The translations under genes were made by a program, and so were the position numbers. A stretch of DNA of 64,000 bases from Azadirachta indica. Taxonomy: Eukaryota > Streptophyta > Magnoliopsida > Sapindales > Meliaceae. The DNA lies in NCBI GenBank assembly GCA_022749755.1, contig CM040443.1, positions 12,559,744-12,623,743 of the forward strand, given 5' to 3'. Below the pieces are notes generated by a model. That model ran no database searches. It worked only from the letters and a program-made list of their open reading frames with translations, and had not been told where the DNA came from. Positions 37,976 to 49,383 of this stretch are shown here, piece after piece; position 1 is the stretch's first letter; each line of letters starts with the position of its first letter.

Positions 37976-38529
37976 ATTATAATTAAAAAAATATATCTCA
38001 TTTTATTATTTCACTAAATTTTAACAATAAAAATTAATAATAATTTAACAAGTCAATTGAATGGACATTTAAATCAAAGGGTACTGTCCATCCATTCTTA
38101 AAATTTTATGCATATCTATTAATTCCAAATTTATATTTTTGGTTTTTTTTTAAATTTCAGGATGAACTTATGTCAATTTTTTTTTGGAAGATTTTAATAT
38201 ATCATCTTCTATTATTTTCATGAGCACGATCCAACTAGAGCACGATCCAACTACAGCACTTAATCTTGCTTGTTCATTGTTTTTAGTACTATTTTTAACT
38301 ATTCATTGTAAGTCTTTATTTATATTACCTTGTGACTTTACATCCTAAATTAAAAGTTTAAATCTTTTAATTAAAGAAAGCCTAAAATAAATATTGGAAA
38401 GAGTCAAATTAAATAGTGGAGTGTGATTGAGTAAATTTGGGAGAATAACCATAGAGGTGGAATTTTTGTGATTTTGTCTGTTGCTTTTATGATTATTTTA
38501 ATCTTAATTGTTTAATCATTTTTTAATTG

Positions 38530-38851
38530 CAGAAATGACGTGTTCAGTCTGTGGGGCCCTCGGGTGAAGGTCAAAGTTTACAAGTCAATGGTTGATAACA
38601 TCCCCTTTCTCCGAACTCTCAAAGTGAATTCTGTGAAATTTACTGTCTTTAAGGTCTCAGTCTTTTTTTTATTTATTTTTTTTTATGGGTAGTTTGAAGG
38701 AATTTGCGGAGCATCTGACCTTTCACCAAATTAAATTGGATTTGGGTTGAAGAATAATATATATTATTGTTCAATTTCATATATATTCAAGGTTTTGCCA
38801 TTCCCCATAATTGCTAGTTTTGTCTGGTGGGGTGGGGATCAGATCAGAGAC
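38530..38851 (+). promoter_or_regulatory. conserved leader upstream of array copy D
   Basis: Carries ATTGCAGAAATGACGTGTTCAG and AGTTTACAAGTCAATGG, matching the copy C leader, and TTGTTCAATTTCATAT, matching the DNA before copy A. It ends just before the ATG at 38852. Same reasoning and limits as for copy C. Confidence 0.4.
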
Positions 38852-39475
38852 ATGGAACAAGGTTCAAATGTATCGGATAAAAGTGTCGATGATATTGGTA
38901 CTCCTGGTCCTGGAGGCTCTCGAATGAGGTCGACTCCAAGAGGCCATGAAAGTCTTGATGAAAAGGTACCTGAAGTTCCTAAATTTGGCGATCAGGAAGA
39001 TGAGGAGGATTACCCCGCATCAGCTTCTGGATATAAATCTTCCGGCGTAAGAGCGGTAACACGCAGTTGGTCTTTTGATGGAAATAAACGAGCATCAAAT
39101 ATTCATATGCTTTTTAACGAAGTGCAAAATAGGGAAATTGGAGGAACTGGGAGGGTAACAGTACCGGACAAGGGAGGTGATCAGTCTTCAACAACTGACA
39201 GTACTGACACGAGTTATTGCTATTCTGATTCTGTCGAGCTCAGCGGTTGGTCGTTTGATAGAAATAAACGAGCTGCATCAGGCATTCATATGTTGAACGA
39301 AGTGCAAAGTAAGAGAAATACTGGAGAAACTGGGCGTATGCCAGGCAATGACCACGGTGTCAAGTGCTACTGTTGTTGCTTTTCCTTGGGGCAGAAAATG
39401 AATGAATTTGAAGTGTACCTCTCCAAAGGACAAGATACTGTCCCTCTCCCTTTAAAAAATAAAATAAATAAATAA
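38852..39475 (+). CDS. array copy D, unknown protein with doubled module and altered tail (207 aa)
   Basis: Single exon from ATG at 38852, chosen by alignment with copies A, B and C; an open stretch continues upstream but lacks an ATG. N-terminal acidic region (PEVPKFGDQEDEED, 40-53). Module 1 is SWSFDGNKRASNIHML with NEVQ (72-92); module 2 is GWSFDRNKRAASGIHML with NEVQ (132-152). Between them lies DQSSTTDSTDTSYCYSDSVE, which in copy C leads straight into the Cys tail. Here the tail reads KCYCCCFSLGQKMNEFEVY and runs on for 25 extra residues: one added T in the run near 39388 shifts the frame, so FPWGRK-stop is lost. It is therefore a chimeric, elongated copy; whether it makes a working protein is open. 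Confidence 0.5.
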   Translation: MEQGSNVSDKSVDDIGTPGPGGSRMRSTPRGHESLDEKVPEVPKFGDQEDEEDYPASASGYKSSGVRAVTRSWSFDGNKRASNIHMLFNEVQNREIGGTGRVTVPDKGGDQSSTTDSTDTSYCYSDSVELSGWSFDRNKRAASGIHMLNEVQSKRNTGETGRMPGNDHGVKCYCCCFSLGQKMNEFEVYLSKGQDTVPLPLKNKINK

Positions 39476-40011
39476 ATTACTCTCTCTCCCTCTCTCTTGC
39501 GTTTCTCTCAAACCCTACGATCCATCAATCATAGGAGTTGTAGTTGTAGTTGTAGTGGACTTGCATCTCTTGAAAACAATATCAGCCACATGATCTCGTG
39601 ATACCCCCAGTGATTTCTTTTTTGTCACAAAAGAAGAGAAATCCTAGCCCGCCTAATATAATATTCTTGATTATGACGATCTTTGCCATTATCATTTTTA
39701 CTTTTTCTTGAATCAGGACCAATGAACGACAAAGAGAAAGAGAAAGAGAAGAAGAGGAAGCGAGTCTTCTTAACATTCTTTATATTATGTTACTATTATT
39801 TTATCCTTTTGCATGTTAAAAGTAACGGAAAAAAAAAAATTAACGGGATGTGTTATACAATTATTCCTAAAAAAAGGTGTAGCCGTCGTTTATATAATAA
39901 AATGGAGGTCCAAATATTATTTATCCAATATTTAAAGATAATTTAAAATTTACAAGGTAAAATACAATTATCCGTCCTATTATAATTAGAGAAAGGATTG
40001 ATGGCATGACA
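39476..40011. other. spacer replacing the usual 3' flank of copy D
   Basis: The conserved 3' motif expected after the stop codon is missing. Instead there is CTCTCTCCCTCTC sequence, a GTAGTT repeat near 39536-39555, and AT-rich DNA up to the gene stub at 40012. A deletion or insertion breakpoint must lie close after the stop of copy D. Confidence 0.5.
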
Positions 40012-40040
40012 ATTGGCACAACATTCAAACGAAGGTTACA
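40012..40040 (+). pseudogene. array copy E, 5' stub only
   Basis: TGGCACAACATTCAAACGAAG matches the first codons of copy C (ATGGCTGCACAACATTCAAATGAAG) but the ATG is lost and the match stops after about 30 bp. It then joins directly to flank R3. A deletion appears to have removed the rest of the gene and its near 3' region. Confidence 0.6.
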
Positions 40041-40041
40041 T

Positions 40042-40605
40042 TGTTGCGAGGTGAAATTGCATTCAATCGGTAATTCTTATATTAGCAGCGCCGGCCCATG
40101 AATCATTCAGTTCGTAGACCTGGCCCTAATTTCTGTAAGGCTGAAGTCAGCCCACTATTATTTTTCTTCTGAGGCCAACCTGCAGTTTTGTTAATGCATT
40201 TTGCTTTTTCTCTATTTAGGGTTGATCATTCACCCATTTTCAATTATTATTTTGGGCATAAAATCTGTCTTTAACGGAGGCCGTCTTATTTTACAATTAT
40301 TACTTTCTTCATTGACTTCCGAAAATATTTTTTGTCTCGTGTTCTGATATGCTTAAAGAAAGAATTTCATTAATCAAATATTTTATCATAGTTTAATGAT
40401 AAAGAGACTGTTAAGAGTTTCAAATTATATGACTAACTATTAAAAATGATGGTTGAAATGGATTTATAGACTTACCACCATCTTCAAACATCTTAATTAG
40501 TTTTAAAATTTTAGTATACTCTAATTTCATATTTATTCATATTTACCACTAAGATTTTAAGGATATTTGTTAAAGAAAACTTTTAGCGTTTAAAAATAAA
40601 ATTTT
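40042..40605 (+). repeat. array downstream flank, copy R3
   Basis: Matches R2 and R1 along its length: GTGAAATTGCATTCAATCGG, CGGCCCATGAATCATTCAG, GTAAGGCTGAAGTCAGCCCA, GATATGCTTAAAGAAAGAAT, GAGACTGTTAAGAGTTTCAA. It is the right border of the array; no similarity is seen beyond about 40605. Confidence 0.8.
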
Positions 40606-42800
40606 GTCATTTTTATATTTTATTTAATAAGAATTTACGTAACACATTCTTATACAAGTATACATCGATATCTTATTTATTGTAAAATAATAATTTTTTA
40701 ATGCGAACATTCATATATAAATAATGTACATAAATCTTTACAATATAGTACTTAATTAAAATGTATTTAGTAAAATTAGAACTTTAATACTTAATAAATA
40801 TTAATTATGAAGATACCTACTTTGAAGTATTGCAATCTCTAGCAATGTTAGTTGGAGGACCTGTAGCTTGTCTTTGCCCAAGATTTTCCTGTCTATATAG
40901 CACTCTGCCTTAAGAAATCAACATATATATTCACCCGTCTAGAGTTGATGGAAATTGAAAAAATGACTTTAATTAATCTATTGCGAAACTTAAAGTATTA
41001 CTGGTAAAGCAATGCAATGAGTGACATAATCATCGTATTCAAACATTTTAAAAACCACAAGACGATCGATGACACAATTAGAGTTTATTTTATGTGCATT
41101 AGGTCATTTGTAGATAGAAGGTGTTGATCAAAGCTTATCAACTTGGCTTATTTATATTAAACCGTTACTCAGACGAAGCAATTGTTTTGCTTTCTCTTGC
41201 CGATCACTCATGAGTTGTAGACCAATTCCTTCTCATAAAATTAATTAATTCTATTTATGACAAGGATATCATTGATGTGGTCTTTATTTCGGTTTCATTT
41301 GTGAGCCTAGCTAGCTAGCTAGCTGGCTGTCTGTTCTTCATTTTTGACTTCACGAGCAAATCAACTGTACTGTGTTGAGTCATTCCTGCTTGACAACAAT
41401 TTGGAGCTATCTATTTGCTTGCATTACTAACATTTTTAATTTATAACTAATATTTCTAACTATATATAAATCTAATCCCTTGTGATTAAGTCGTTGGTAA
41501 TGGATCCTGGTTGGTGATCTACGGTTTTGGTCGGTCGTATAAACTAAAATAAACAAAGAAAAAAATTGTATTAAGCAGTGGTTTCATGTGGATTCATGGA
41601 CTTTATCATCCTACTTGCTGCCCCATAATTCAACAAGGTTTGACTCTGAATAAAAGCACTCACTCCGCAGCACATGCGGAGCACGTGTTGTCTGGAGAGC
41701 AAAATCCTGAATGGAAAAATCTCTAATTTCCTAGGGATCATAAAACTAATGAAATGAGTAGACAATAATAGAAGCTCAAGCTGGGCTATCTAGCCAGCTA
41801 ACACATTCTTCAGCTTGTGTAGGAAGAATAAGTTTATTGGCTCGATGATTGTAGCCATCATGATTAGTCATTGCTTCACTTTTTGACATTTATGCATCCT
41901 CTTGGTCTCGGCCGTTAACCTTCTTATTGGGTTATTTGTGGACTTTTTTTTTAATAATCAATTAAGCTAATTTTGTACGTTTTGTTTTCTAATAGGTGAT
42001 ACAGCTTGGAAAGTTAGACAATTTATGCCCATAAGGATTGTGATTTTGCCCTTTACAGTTTACACAATTTTATGTAAGAAAAGTGTATTAAAAGAGGGAA
42101 ATAAACAGTAGTTTGCAGGCAATGCCCCTTAAATATTATAGGCTTTAAGGATCTCTGAATCAAGGTCCTTCTAAATTTACCAAAAATCTGTGCTGCTGGT
42201 GCTGGCGAACATAAGTCGCAATCAAGTAATCATTCTATATACCCAAAGTCCAAAGAGATAAAACAATAGACAGAGAGGTTAGGACTTAGGATACAAAACA
42301 CAAAGGTGGCTAATGTTGGCTCATGGGAATATGTGAAATTGGTGGTGGTGGTGGTGGGAGCATGAAGGGTTTAAAAGACAGCCTTGGGATAGGAGTAGGA
42401 TGATAGTCCTCTTGTGGTACGGTTGGTGTGGCCTTCCCTGCTATTAAAATTGTTTCCAATGCAAATCAGAGACTAGACAGTCAAGCCTCTATCTCTCATT
42501 TTCACTTTCTCTTCTCTTGTCTACCCCACACTCCCCTTATTTTCAGCTTCAGCCCCCACACCACACCATTTTGATTAAGAAATAACAGAGGCCCATTGTC
42601 TCCTCAGATTCTTTGCTGCCTATTCTCATTTCAAATCAACTTCTCTTGTCTACTTTCTTTTGTTGTCTCTAAGCTCCCCAGTTCTTTCTCTGTTTCTTGT
42701 TTCAGTTAGGTGGGGCTGTTCACCTTCTTTTTGTCAGGATTCTCTTACAGAAGACCATCTAAGTCTTACAGCGGCTGATAAAAACAGACACTACCGAGAA
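40606..42800. other. intergenic, no gene seen
   Basis: Spacer between the array and the MIZ1-domain gene. AGCTAGC repeats occur at 41311-41325. The last 500 bp (about 42330-42800) become richer in pyrimidines and less AT-rich and probably belong to the MIZ1 gene promoter. Confidence 0.5.
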
Positions 42801-42820
42801 TAAATTTACCCCATATCATA

Positions 42821-42828
42821 TTATATAG
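42821..42828 (+). promoter_or_regulatory. candidate TATA box of the MIZ1-domain gene
   Basis: TTATATAG lies about 115 bp before the ATG at 42944, followed by a pyrimidine-rich leader (CTCTCTATC, TTTCTTTCC). A second pyrimidine-rich stretch lies farther upstream at 42485-42540, so alternative starts are possible. Confidence 0.45.
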
Positions 42829-42943
42829 CCTCTGTATTCAAGAAATTAAACTAATTAAAATCTCTCTATCTTTATTTTCTTTCCTACTCTCAGTCTCACC
42901 AATCTCTAAAGACTCTTCGCACTTTCTTCCTTGGCTTTCCCAG

Positions 42944-43741
42944 ATGAGGACAATCATGGCCAAGACCCCCCATGACTCTTCTTTCTCTTTCTCCAGGAGG
43001 TACTTCAACTGGAAAAAGAAGGTTGAAGATGAAGAGGACATGGAAGAAATCTTAACCAACTCCTCCTCTCTGCATTTATGTGAGGAGGAGAAAGATGAGG
43101 AGCTTACGATTTCAGTCGCCACTCAAATTACTTCCATTCCTACACGAAAGAAAAAGTTTCCGGTTGTTGCAGTTTCAAAGCTCCGATCAGCTCTTACTAT
43201 TTTTGGTAAGAGCCGATCATCCTGTCACTCAGGTTTAGGTAGTAGAGTGATCGGTACCCTTTTCGGGTACCGACGTGGCCATGTCCATTTTGCATTTCAG
43301 GAAGATGCCAAGTTAGCTCCAGCCTTTTTGATAGAACTTGCAACTCCAACAAGCGTTTTGGTTCGAGAAATGGCCTCAGGGCTGGTCCGGATTGCCCTGG
43401 AATGCGAAAAGAAGACCGAAAAGAAAGGCTTGAAGCTGCTAGAAGAGCCTATCTGGAGGACATACTGCAATGGAAAGAAATGCGGGTATGCAATGAGGCG
43501 TGAATGCGGGCCTGAAGAATTAAAGATTCTGAAAGCTGTTGAGCCTATTTCAATGGGAGCAGGTGTTCTACCAGGAAATGAAAACGGTGATGGGAGCGGA
43601 GGTGGGTCTCAAGGAGAGCTCATGTACATGAGAGCAAGATTCGAGAGAGTAGTGGGATCTAAAGATTCAGAGGCATTTTACATGATGAATCCTGATTGCA
43701 GTGGAGGTCCTGAACTTAGTTTTTATTTGCTAAGGGTTTAG
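42944..43741 (+). CDS. MIZU-KUSSEI 1-like protein (MIZ1 domain)
   Basis: Plant-specific MIZ1-domain (DUF617) protein. Arabidopsis MIZ1 is needed for root bending towards water; the roles of most paralogues are unknown. Single exon, 265 aa, as usual in the family. N-terminal part: FSRRYFNWKKK, then an acidic, Ser-rich stretch (25-55). Domain at about 99-264: GSRVIGTLFGYRRGHVHFAFQ is interrupted by no gap, followed by LIELATPTSVLVREMASG, LEEPIWRTYCNGKKCGYA, a Gly-rich loop (216-224), GELMYMRARFERVVGS and the end PELSFYLLRV. The ATG at 42944 (MRTIMAK) is chosen; one at 42956 is in the same frame. No defect seen. Which paralogue it is cannot be decided, so I give no symbol. Confidence 0.95.
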   Translation: MRTIMAKTPHDSSFSFSRRYFNWKKKVEDEEDMEEILTNSSSLHLCEEEKDEELTISVATQITSIPTRKKKFPVVAVSKLRSALTIFGKSRSSCHSGLGSRVIGTLFGYRRGHVHFAFQEDAKLAPAFLIELATPTSVLVREMASGLVRIALECEKKTEKKGLKLLEEPIWRTYCNGKKCGYAMRRECGPEELKILKAVEPISMGAGVLPGNENGDGSGGGSQGELMYMRARFERVVGSKDSEAFYMMNPDCSGGPELSFYLLRV

Positions 43742-46700
43742 CATGCAGCTGTCAAGTATTAATCAACCCAGTGGTAAAAAACAGAAACAGAAATGAAGCA
43801 AGGGTTCTCCTTCTCCATGTATTTTGCAGTTTCCTTTTTTGATCTTAGGTAGCTAGTGGGGATGAAAACCATGATCATATGATAATATATATCCATGTAT
43901 ATGTAATCTCTCTTTTTGGGAAGTGATAACAAGAAGCAAATGTCTTTCCTTTCAGAAACCCTTTTTATTTTTCCTGGGCCTGCTGAGTGCTACCCATCAT
44001 GAATCATCTGTGATATGTTCGTATAAACCCCTCGGTTAAGTTGAACACTTTGTAATTTGTCATTCATAAAGTTATTTTGCATTACCTTTTCTGGCTTCAC
44101 ATTGTTGCATAACATCATCTAGGAATCACAAGATAGAATATATTTACACCCCCACCCATAATGCATTCAAAATTAAAATTCAAATAAATAAACAATTTAT
44201 TTGATACATTGTTAAGCGTGTTTCATCGTGTCTCTCATAAAATAGAATATATAGAGCAACATGCAGTTGAATACAGCTCAGGCAAACAAAAGCTATTTTG
44301 ACTGAATCTAAGTTTCAAAGATTCTGGCCTTGTGTTTTTCCATGGACATAAGTCCAAGTTATTGCTTTATCATCCTCCTTTAGTTTTTAATTTTACACTA
44401 ATGATAAGATCAGATCATATCTGCAAGTTCCGAATTTGTGCAGTCCCTATTTCATGTTTTTAGCTCCATCCGTTAATTTAATGCTTCACTGATGTTAGAT
44501 CAATTTTGTCTCCATATCATTAAAAACGTTTGTTCTTGAAAGTAGTATTATCCCAAATTCCCAATACTCATATCTTTGTCCTTAAGTGATTAAATAGAAA
44601 AAACATGACCAGCATCTTTGGTTTTAGAGAATTACACATCTTACTACAACTTGTGATTTATTTCTTTATATATGTCTACTGAAAATTCCACTTAGATTAA
44701 CACAAAATTTGAAAATGTTCTGCCTCTAAATCCAGTAGACTACCTACTAAACTCTAAAAAGATTCTAAGTTATTAAACAAATTAAATTAATTTATCAGAA
44801 ACCATTATAAAAATTCTGGGAGCTAGTAATCGTTCATTTTTTTAATTTACCAAATATTACATATGCACAAGTTTGTGTTCAGTTCTTTCTGGGTTGGCCA
44901 ACTTCCTTTTATATAAATATATATATATCGTTTATTTAAATAAAGGAATATGTTTTGAATTTGTCTGCATTCGGGAAAATATTGTTTTTTCTCTTTTGGT
45001 ATCTACAGATTTTCAAAAACTTTGATTTTCTTTCTGTGTTTGAAAGAAATTTTGCTTTTCCAAGCAAGAGGCTATTATTTTGTTTTGTGAATTTGAGAAA
45101 TTGATGGACTGGTGTGAGCTAATATCAAAAGTGCATGAAAAAACACAGTGAACTAATATGGGTTGAAGTTGAGCCCATTAAGACCCAGTTTTGCCGTAGC
45201 CCACGAAAGTTGTTCATCCAAACCAGCTATTAATTCTCTTTTACTCTCAAAATTTCAAAGTTCCACTAAGCCGAGAAGATTGGGTTCGTTAGTTTCAGGA
45301 AATTGTAAATAAGTTTGAAATTGCTTCCCACTTCTTCATTTGTCCAGTTGAAATAAACTTTGAATTTTGGTTGATTGGCTGAACAGTATACAGCGACATA
45401 ATTATGCTTAGTGGCTATAAAAATACAAGCTTTCTGGTAAGCCAAACTTCTTACTCTAGCTGTTTTAACCTAAGACTCTCCACATAGAGAGGGAGTATGG
45501 AGCCGCATAACAAGAAAGCACAAATTTAAACTAATAAAAGCAAGGTATTCTGCTTACCACATGTTCAAGATTGAGGTGTTATTACGACTATAAAATATTA
45601 TATGTCAAATAAATAAATAAATAAATAAATAAATAAATTTCACAACAAATTGATATTTCTTAAACACATTTTGTATTTTATTTTGAAAGTGGACTGAAGT
45701 TTATACCTCTAATTATGATTTTATAATACTGACTTGTGTTTTAGAGAAAAAAAAAATATTTATTGAGCGTTACTATCACCTAGGCAGATTGTGGGATTTC
45801 TAACATTCCCATCGCTATATATGAGGAGACATTTACTTCATCTACAAAATTTTGGTCTTATTTAATTGGAAGAGTTCGGTTGAAGAAATGTTAGTTAAAT
45901 TATTAAACACAACGTACTCAAATTGAGCAGCAAAATCAGTGCCGAAATTTGGGAAATAATTTTTATTTTTCAGTCTTTATATTTATATTTATATATTAAT
46001 TTTGTTTTGTTGATTGTATGGTATCTTTATTTACGGAATTTGATATTTTTGACTTGAGTTATCTCAATTGAAGATAGCTGCTTGTCACCAAACCCTTTAC
46101 ATCTACCTAATATCAAAGTGAGAATTGGGACACAGAAGAGGGTAAAATGTTAGGAAAACATTACCACCCTCTAATGCTAATTAATTATGAGTTTTAGGCA
46201 CCGTCCATTGATGACAAAATATCATAACATTTTTTTAATTTAATTTATGGAACATAAAATAATTTTTTAATTTAATTTATATATATATATATATATATTA
46301 ATATTTAAAATTATACGACCAAATCTTAGGTTAAAATTTTATTTACTAGTACTTCGAATATTAATTAAAAAATAAGTGAATCTCATCAAAAGTTGGTAGT
46401 ACCCAATATTAAATTACTAATTGACATCGCTATGTCTGTAAGTATTTATAAATCGGCCTTTAGTTTTATTGGTATCCCTCGTACCCTGGCATTAACAGCA
46501 GCCATCAATTAGTGAAATATTCTTCTACATTATGCTATAAATGTACAAAAATAGTGTCCCCGAACTTTCCCCATCGTCTCCTAACCTTACATTTGCATAG
46601 TTTAATTGGTTAAATTTTTTTTTTTTTTTTTTGTGGTATCCTATTGACAATTGAAGCCTACCCAGCCGCATTTTTATTTATATATGTGGTTCTTCTGCTC

Positions 46701-49383
46701 TCTACATACGTATATATCCTCGTCAAGTAGTACTTTTAGATCTATCGAGACTGAAATTAGAACAAACATCCCACACACTATTTATTGATTCTCTTCTTGT
46801 CACATTCACTAATTAAATTTAATCCGAATTCGATGGTGTGAGTGATGAGTCCAAATCCTTGTGCTACTGCTTGTACATGTTTTACACGCATTGATGGACA
46901 GCTGAAATAAACTTTATATATGATTGTTGCTGCGCCTACCTCTTTCTTGTTACACTCTAACAAATTACAACTATTATTTATAATTAAATTTTTTTTTTAA
47001 TATTACAAATTTATTAGGATCTAATTAGATATTTAACCAGAGATTTTACTATAACTTTTATTAAAAAGACAATTTACAGTTATAACACACTTAATGTTCA
47101 AAGAAGCTGCTTTCATGAGAGCAGAAACTGATATCCAAGGATCCCTAAGAATAAGACATACAATATATGTAAAAAATCTTGTGAGAATACCCATCGGGTT
47201 GGAATGCATTCCCACCTTATGGGAATGGACTATAGCCGTTTAAGCTGAACCGAGATTATTTATAATTAACTTTAATTCTTTTGAGATTTGGATTTTCATC
47301 GAAAGAGAATATTCCACACATTTCTAATTTATTATTAACTATTATATATATTAATTCCCAAATAATTAACTTTCTTCTCCCGCCTTTCTATTCCTAGTAC
47401 CCACCACTTCATATATCAAAATAATTTTCGAGATAGACAACACTTTTTGTTCTTCTTTTTAGTTTTCTCTACAATACGTTTTCCGTTAGATTTTTCTACA
47501 ACACTCAAAGGTTGCCCGACTAGTGTTTGAAAAAAAGTCTAAATTAGATTAACAAAAAAGAAAATGGTGTCGCATTGCTCATGGACAAAGAGAAGGCACG
47601 AGAGTCAAAAAAGAGAGGCTCTGCTCTCATTTGCGAGAGCTGCTAGCTGCATGGTACGTGGGTGAAAATTTGATCTTAAATTTTGGGTTTTATTCTGACT
47701 AACTTACTCTTGCTCCATTAAACAAATAAATTGCGACCTCTTCAACTCAATGACTTCAATCTTTTGTACGATGAAGGCATTGACAAACGTTAAATTTTCT
47801 TACCGCAATGCATGCAATTGTCCCACGAAAAAAGTCAGCCCTGTGACACTTCAGAATTATATTTGATTTCGCTCCCTTCTTATATGTACTATATAATATG
47901 TGTACATTAATTTATTTAATTTACTATAAGCCAATTGCCTTATAATATTAACCCTCCATTTGGACTATTTTTTTCTCATAATTTTGCAGAATGACTATCA
48001 TATATATGCATGCTTAATATAGTTAATACTTTACAATTGCATCTGTATGTATGGTATGAAGAGTCGATCATATCTTACCAGTTCCATTAAACTAATATAA
48101 AACTTTGGTGACGGTGGCATTCCGTACAATTATTTTAAATATTTCTTGTATCGACTATGAAATTAATTTATTTGAATAATTAATTCATATTAAGGACTTG
48201 GTTCTTTAGGCAATTGCGATTGCCCGAAGGACAAATATGCTTAGCTAATTAGGAGACAGCACTCTCAGTCCTGAATGCGAAATTCGAACACAGATGTTGA
48301 AATTTTAACATTCCTTGTGGGGCGACTTTTGATGCATGAGTTTCATGGCTTAATTATTTATTTTAAATTTTTAATATATTGTGATCATAATATCGTCATT
48401 GTTTCTTTCAAAAGAAATAATAATTATGTTAATAATATTGTTGCTCTAATTTGAATATCATGCTTTCATATTGATGTTGCAATTAATCTTAGTAGTTGTC
48501 TACCATGTGGAATGCATTAAATGCAATCAAATAAGAAAATATAACTGTGAAAAATGTGTTCACAAAGCACCCCTGATGACATGACTCACAACTGAATCAT
48601 ACCCTCTACTAAAAACAGTAAATTTTTGCATACTATTTTTCTTCTGAAAGTTTGAATTTTATGAGTGAATTGTACCTGGCATTCATGACAATACTTAAAA
48701 AGGGTATGCATATGAACTTTATGAACACGCTTTGTTAAGAATCCCATCAGTGGCCTTTTTGTGAAGAAAGGAAGATCGAAAATCCAATGGGAGACTGAGA
48801 AGGAGAGGTGGGCCAAAACAGCCGAGTCTACTCTAAATCGACGGGAACACACTTGAATTGAATTTTTGGCTAACCGTTTTAGGCTTCTCATCTACAGTAA
48901 TGAGAGAGTGGTTTCAAACGCTGGCTTTTCTGAACTAGACAGTCAAAATAACAGAATTGCCTAATTTAATCTGAACTTAATCTGTTCTGTAACATCTTTG
49001 AAACTCTCGTAGCAGAATTTAATCAAGATTATTAAAATGATCAATCACAAAACCATAAATTATAATAACTTTCAAAATTAAGTATACAACTAAATTACTT
49101 GATACGATCAAAATGAATAGTATTCATGATAATAATAACAATACTCTGTGTTGTCGTCTCTAAATCATTCTATACAGCATCTAAGAATCTCACAAACCGA
49201 AAACCCAGAAACAAAAAGAAAAACAAAAAAATAAGCCTTAATATAAACTGTAATCTGATTCTCGTCTCTTCTCATCAGACTTTTTCATATACAATTTCAA
49301 AAACCTTTTGGCTGCAGCCAATTAATAATAATCCTCCCCTGCAGATTATACAAACAGAGAAGATCCTTTAAATTTACTGATGA
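43742..49383. other. intergenic, no gene seen
   Basis: 5.6 kb of AT-rich spacer with an AAAT microsatellite (45607-45638), TA runs near 46281-46298 and a poly-T run (46615-46632). Reading frames at 46778-46963, 47033-47215 and 48586-48891 on the minus strand show no domain, no signal peptide followed by a mature part, and no splice-consistent extension. Confidence 0.6.
45607..45638. repeat. (AAAT)n microsatellite
   Basis: About eight uninterrupted AAAT units. Confidence 0.9.

Larger units (their letters stand above)
27440..40605 (+). repeat. tandem array of an unrecognised small-gene family
   Basis: Repeated units share an upstream leader, a short coding region with a WSFD.NK module and Cys-rich tail, and a long downstream flank. 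Unit 1 runs about 27440-29930 (copies A and B), unit 2 about 35370-37975 (copy C), unit 3 about 38530-39475 (copy D), and a deleted unit 4 about 40012-40605 (stub E plus flank). A 5.4 kb insert separates units 1 and 2. All units point the same way. Divergence between flanks is visible throughout, so the duplications are not very recent. Confidence 0.85.

Noticed and set aside
46778..46963. 61-codon minus-strand frame with protein-like composition
   Set aside because: Short, isolated and without a recognisable motif; likely chance or an untraceable transposon scrap.
48586..48891. 101-codon minus-strand frame
   Set aside because: No domain, no hydrophobic signal, no conserved neighbour; AT-rich spacer on both sides. 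A real orphan gene cannot be excluded but is not supported.
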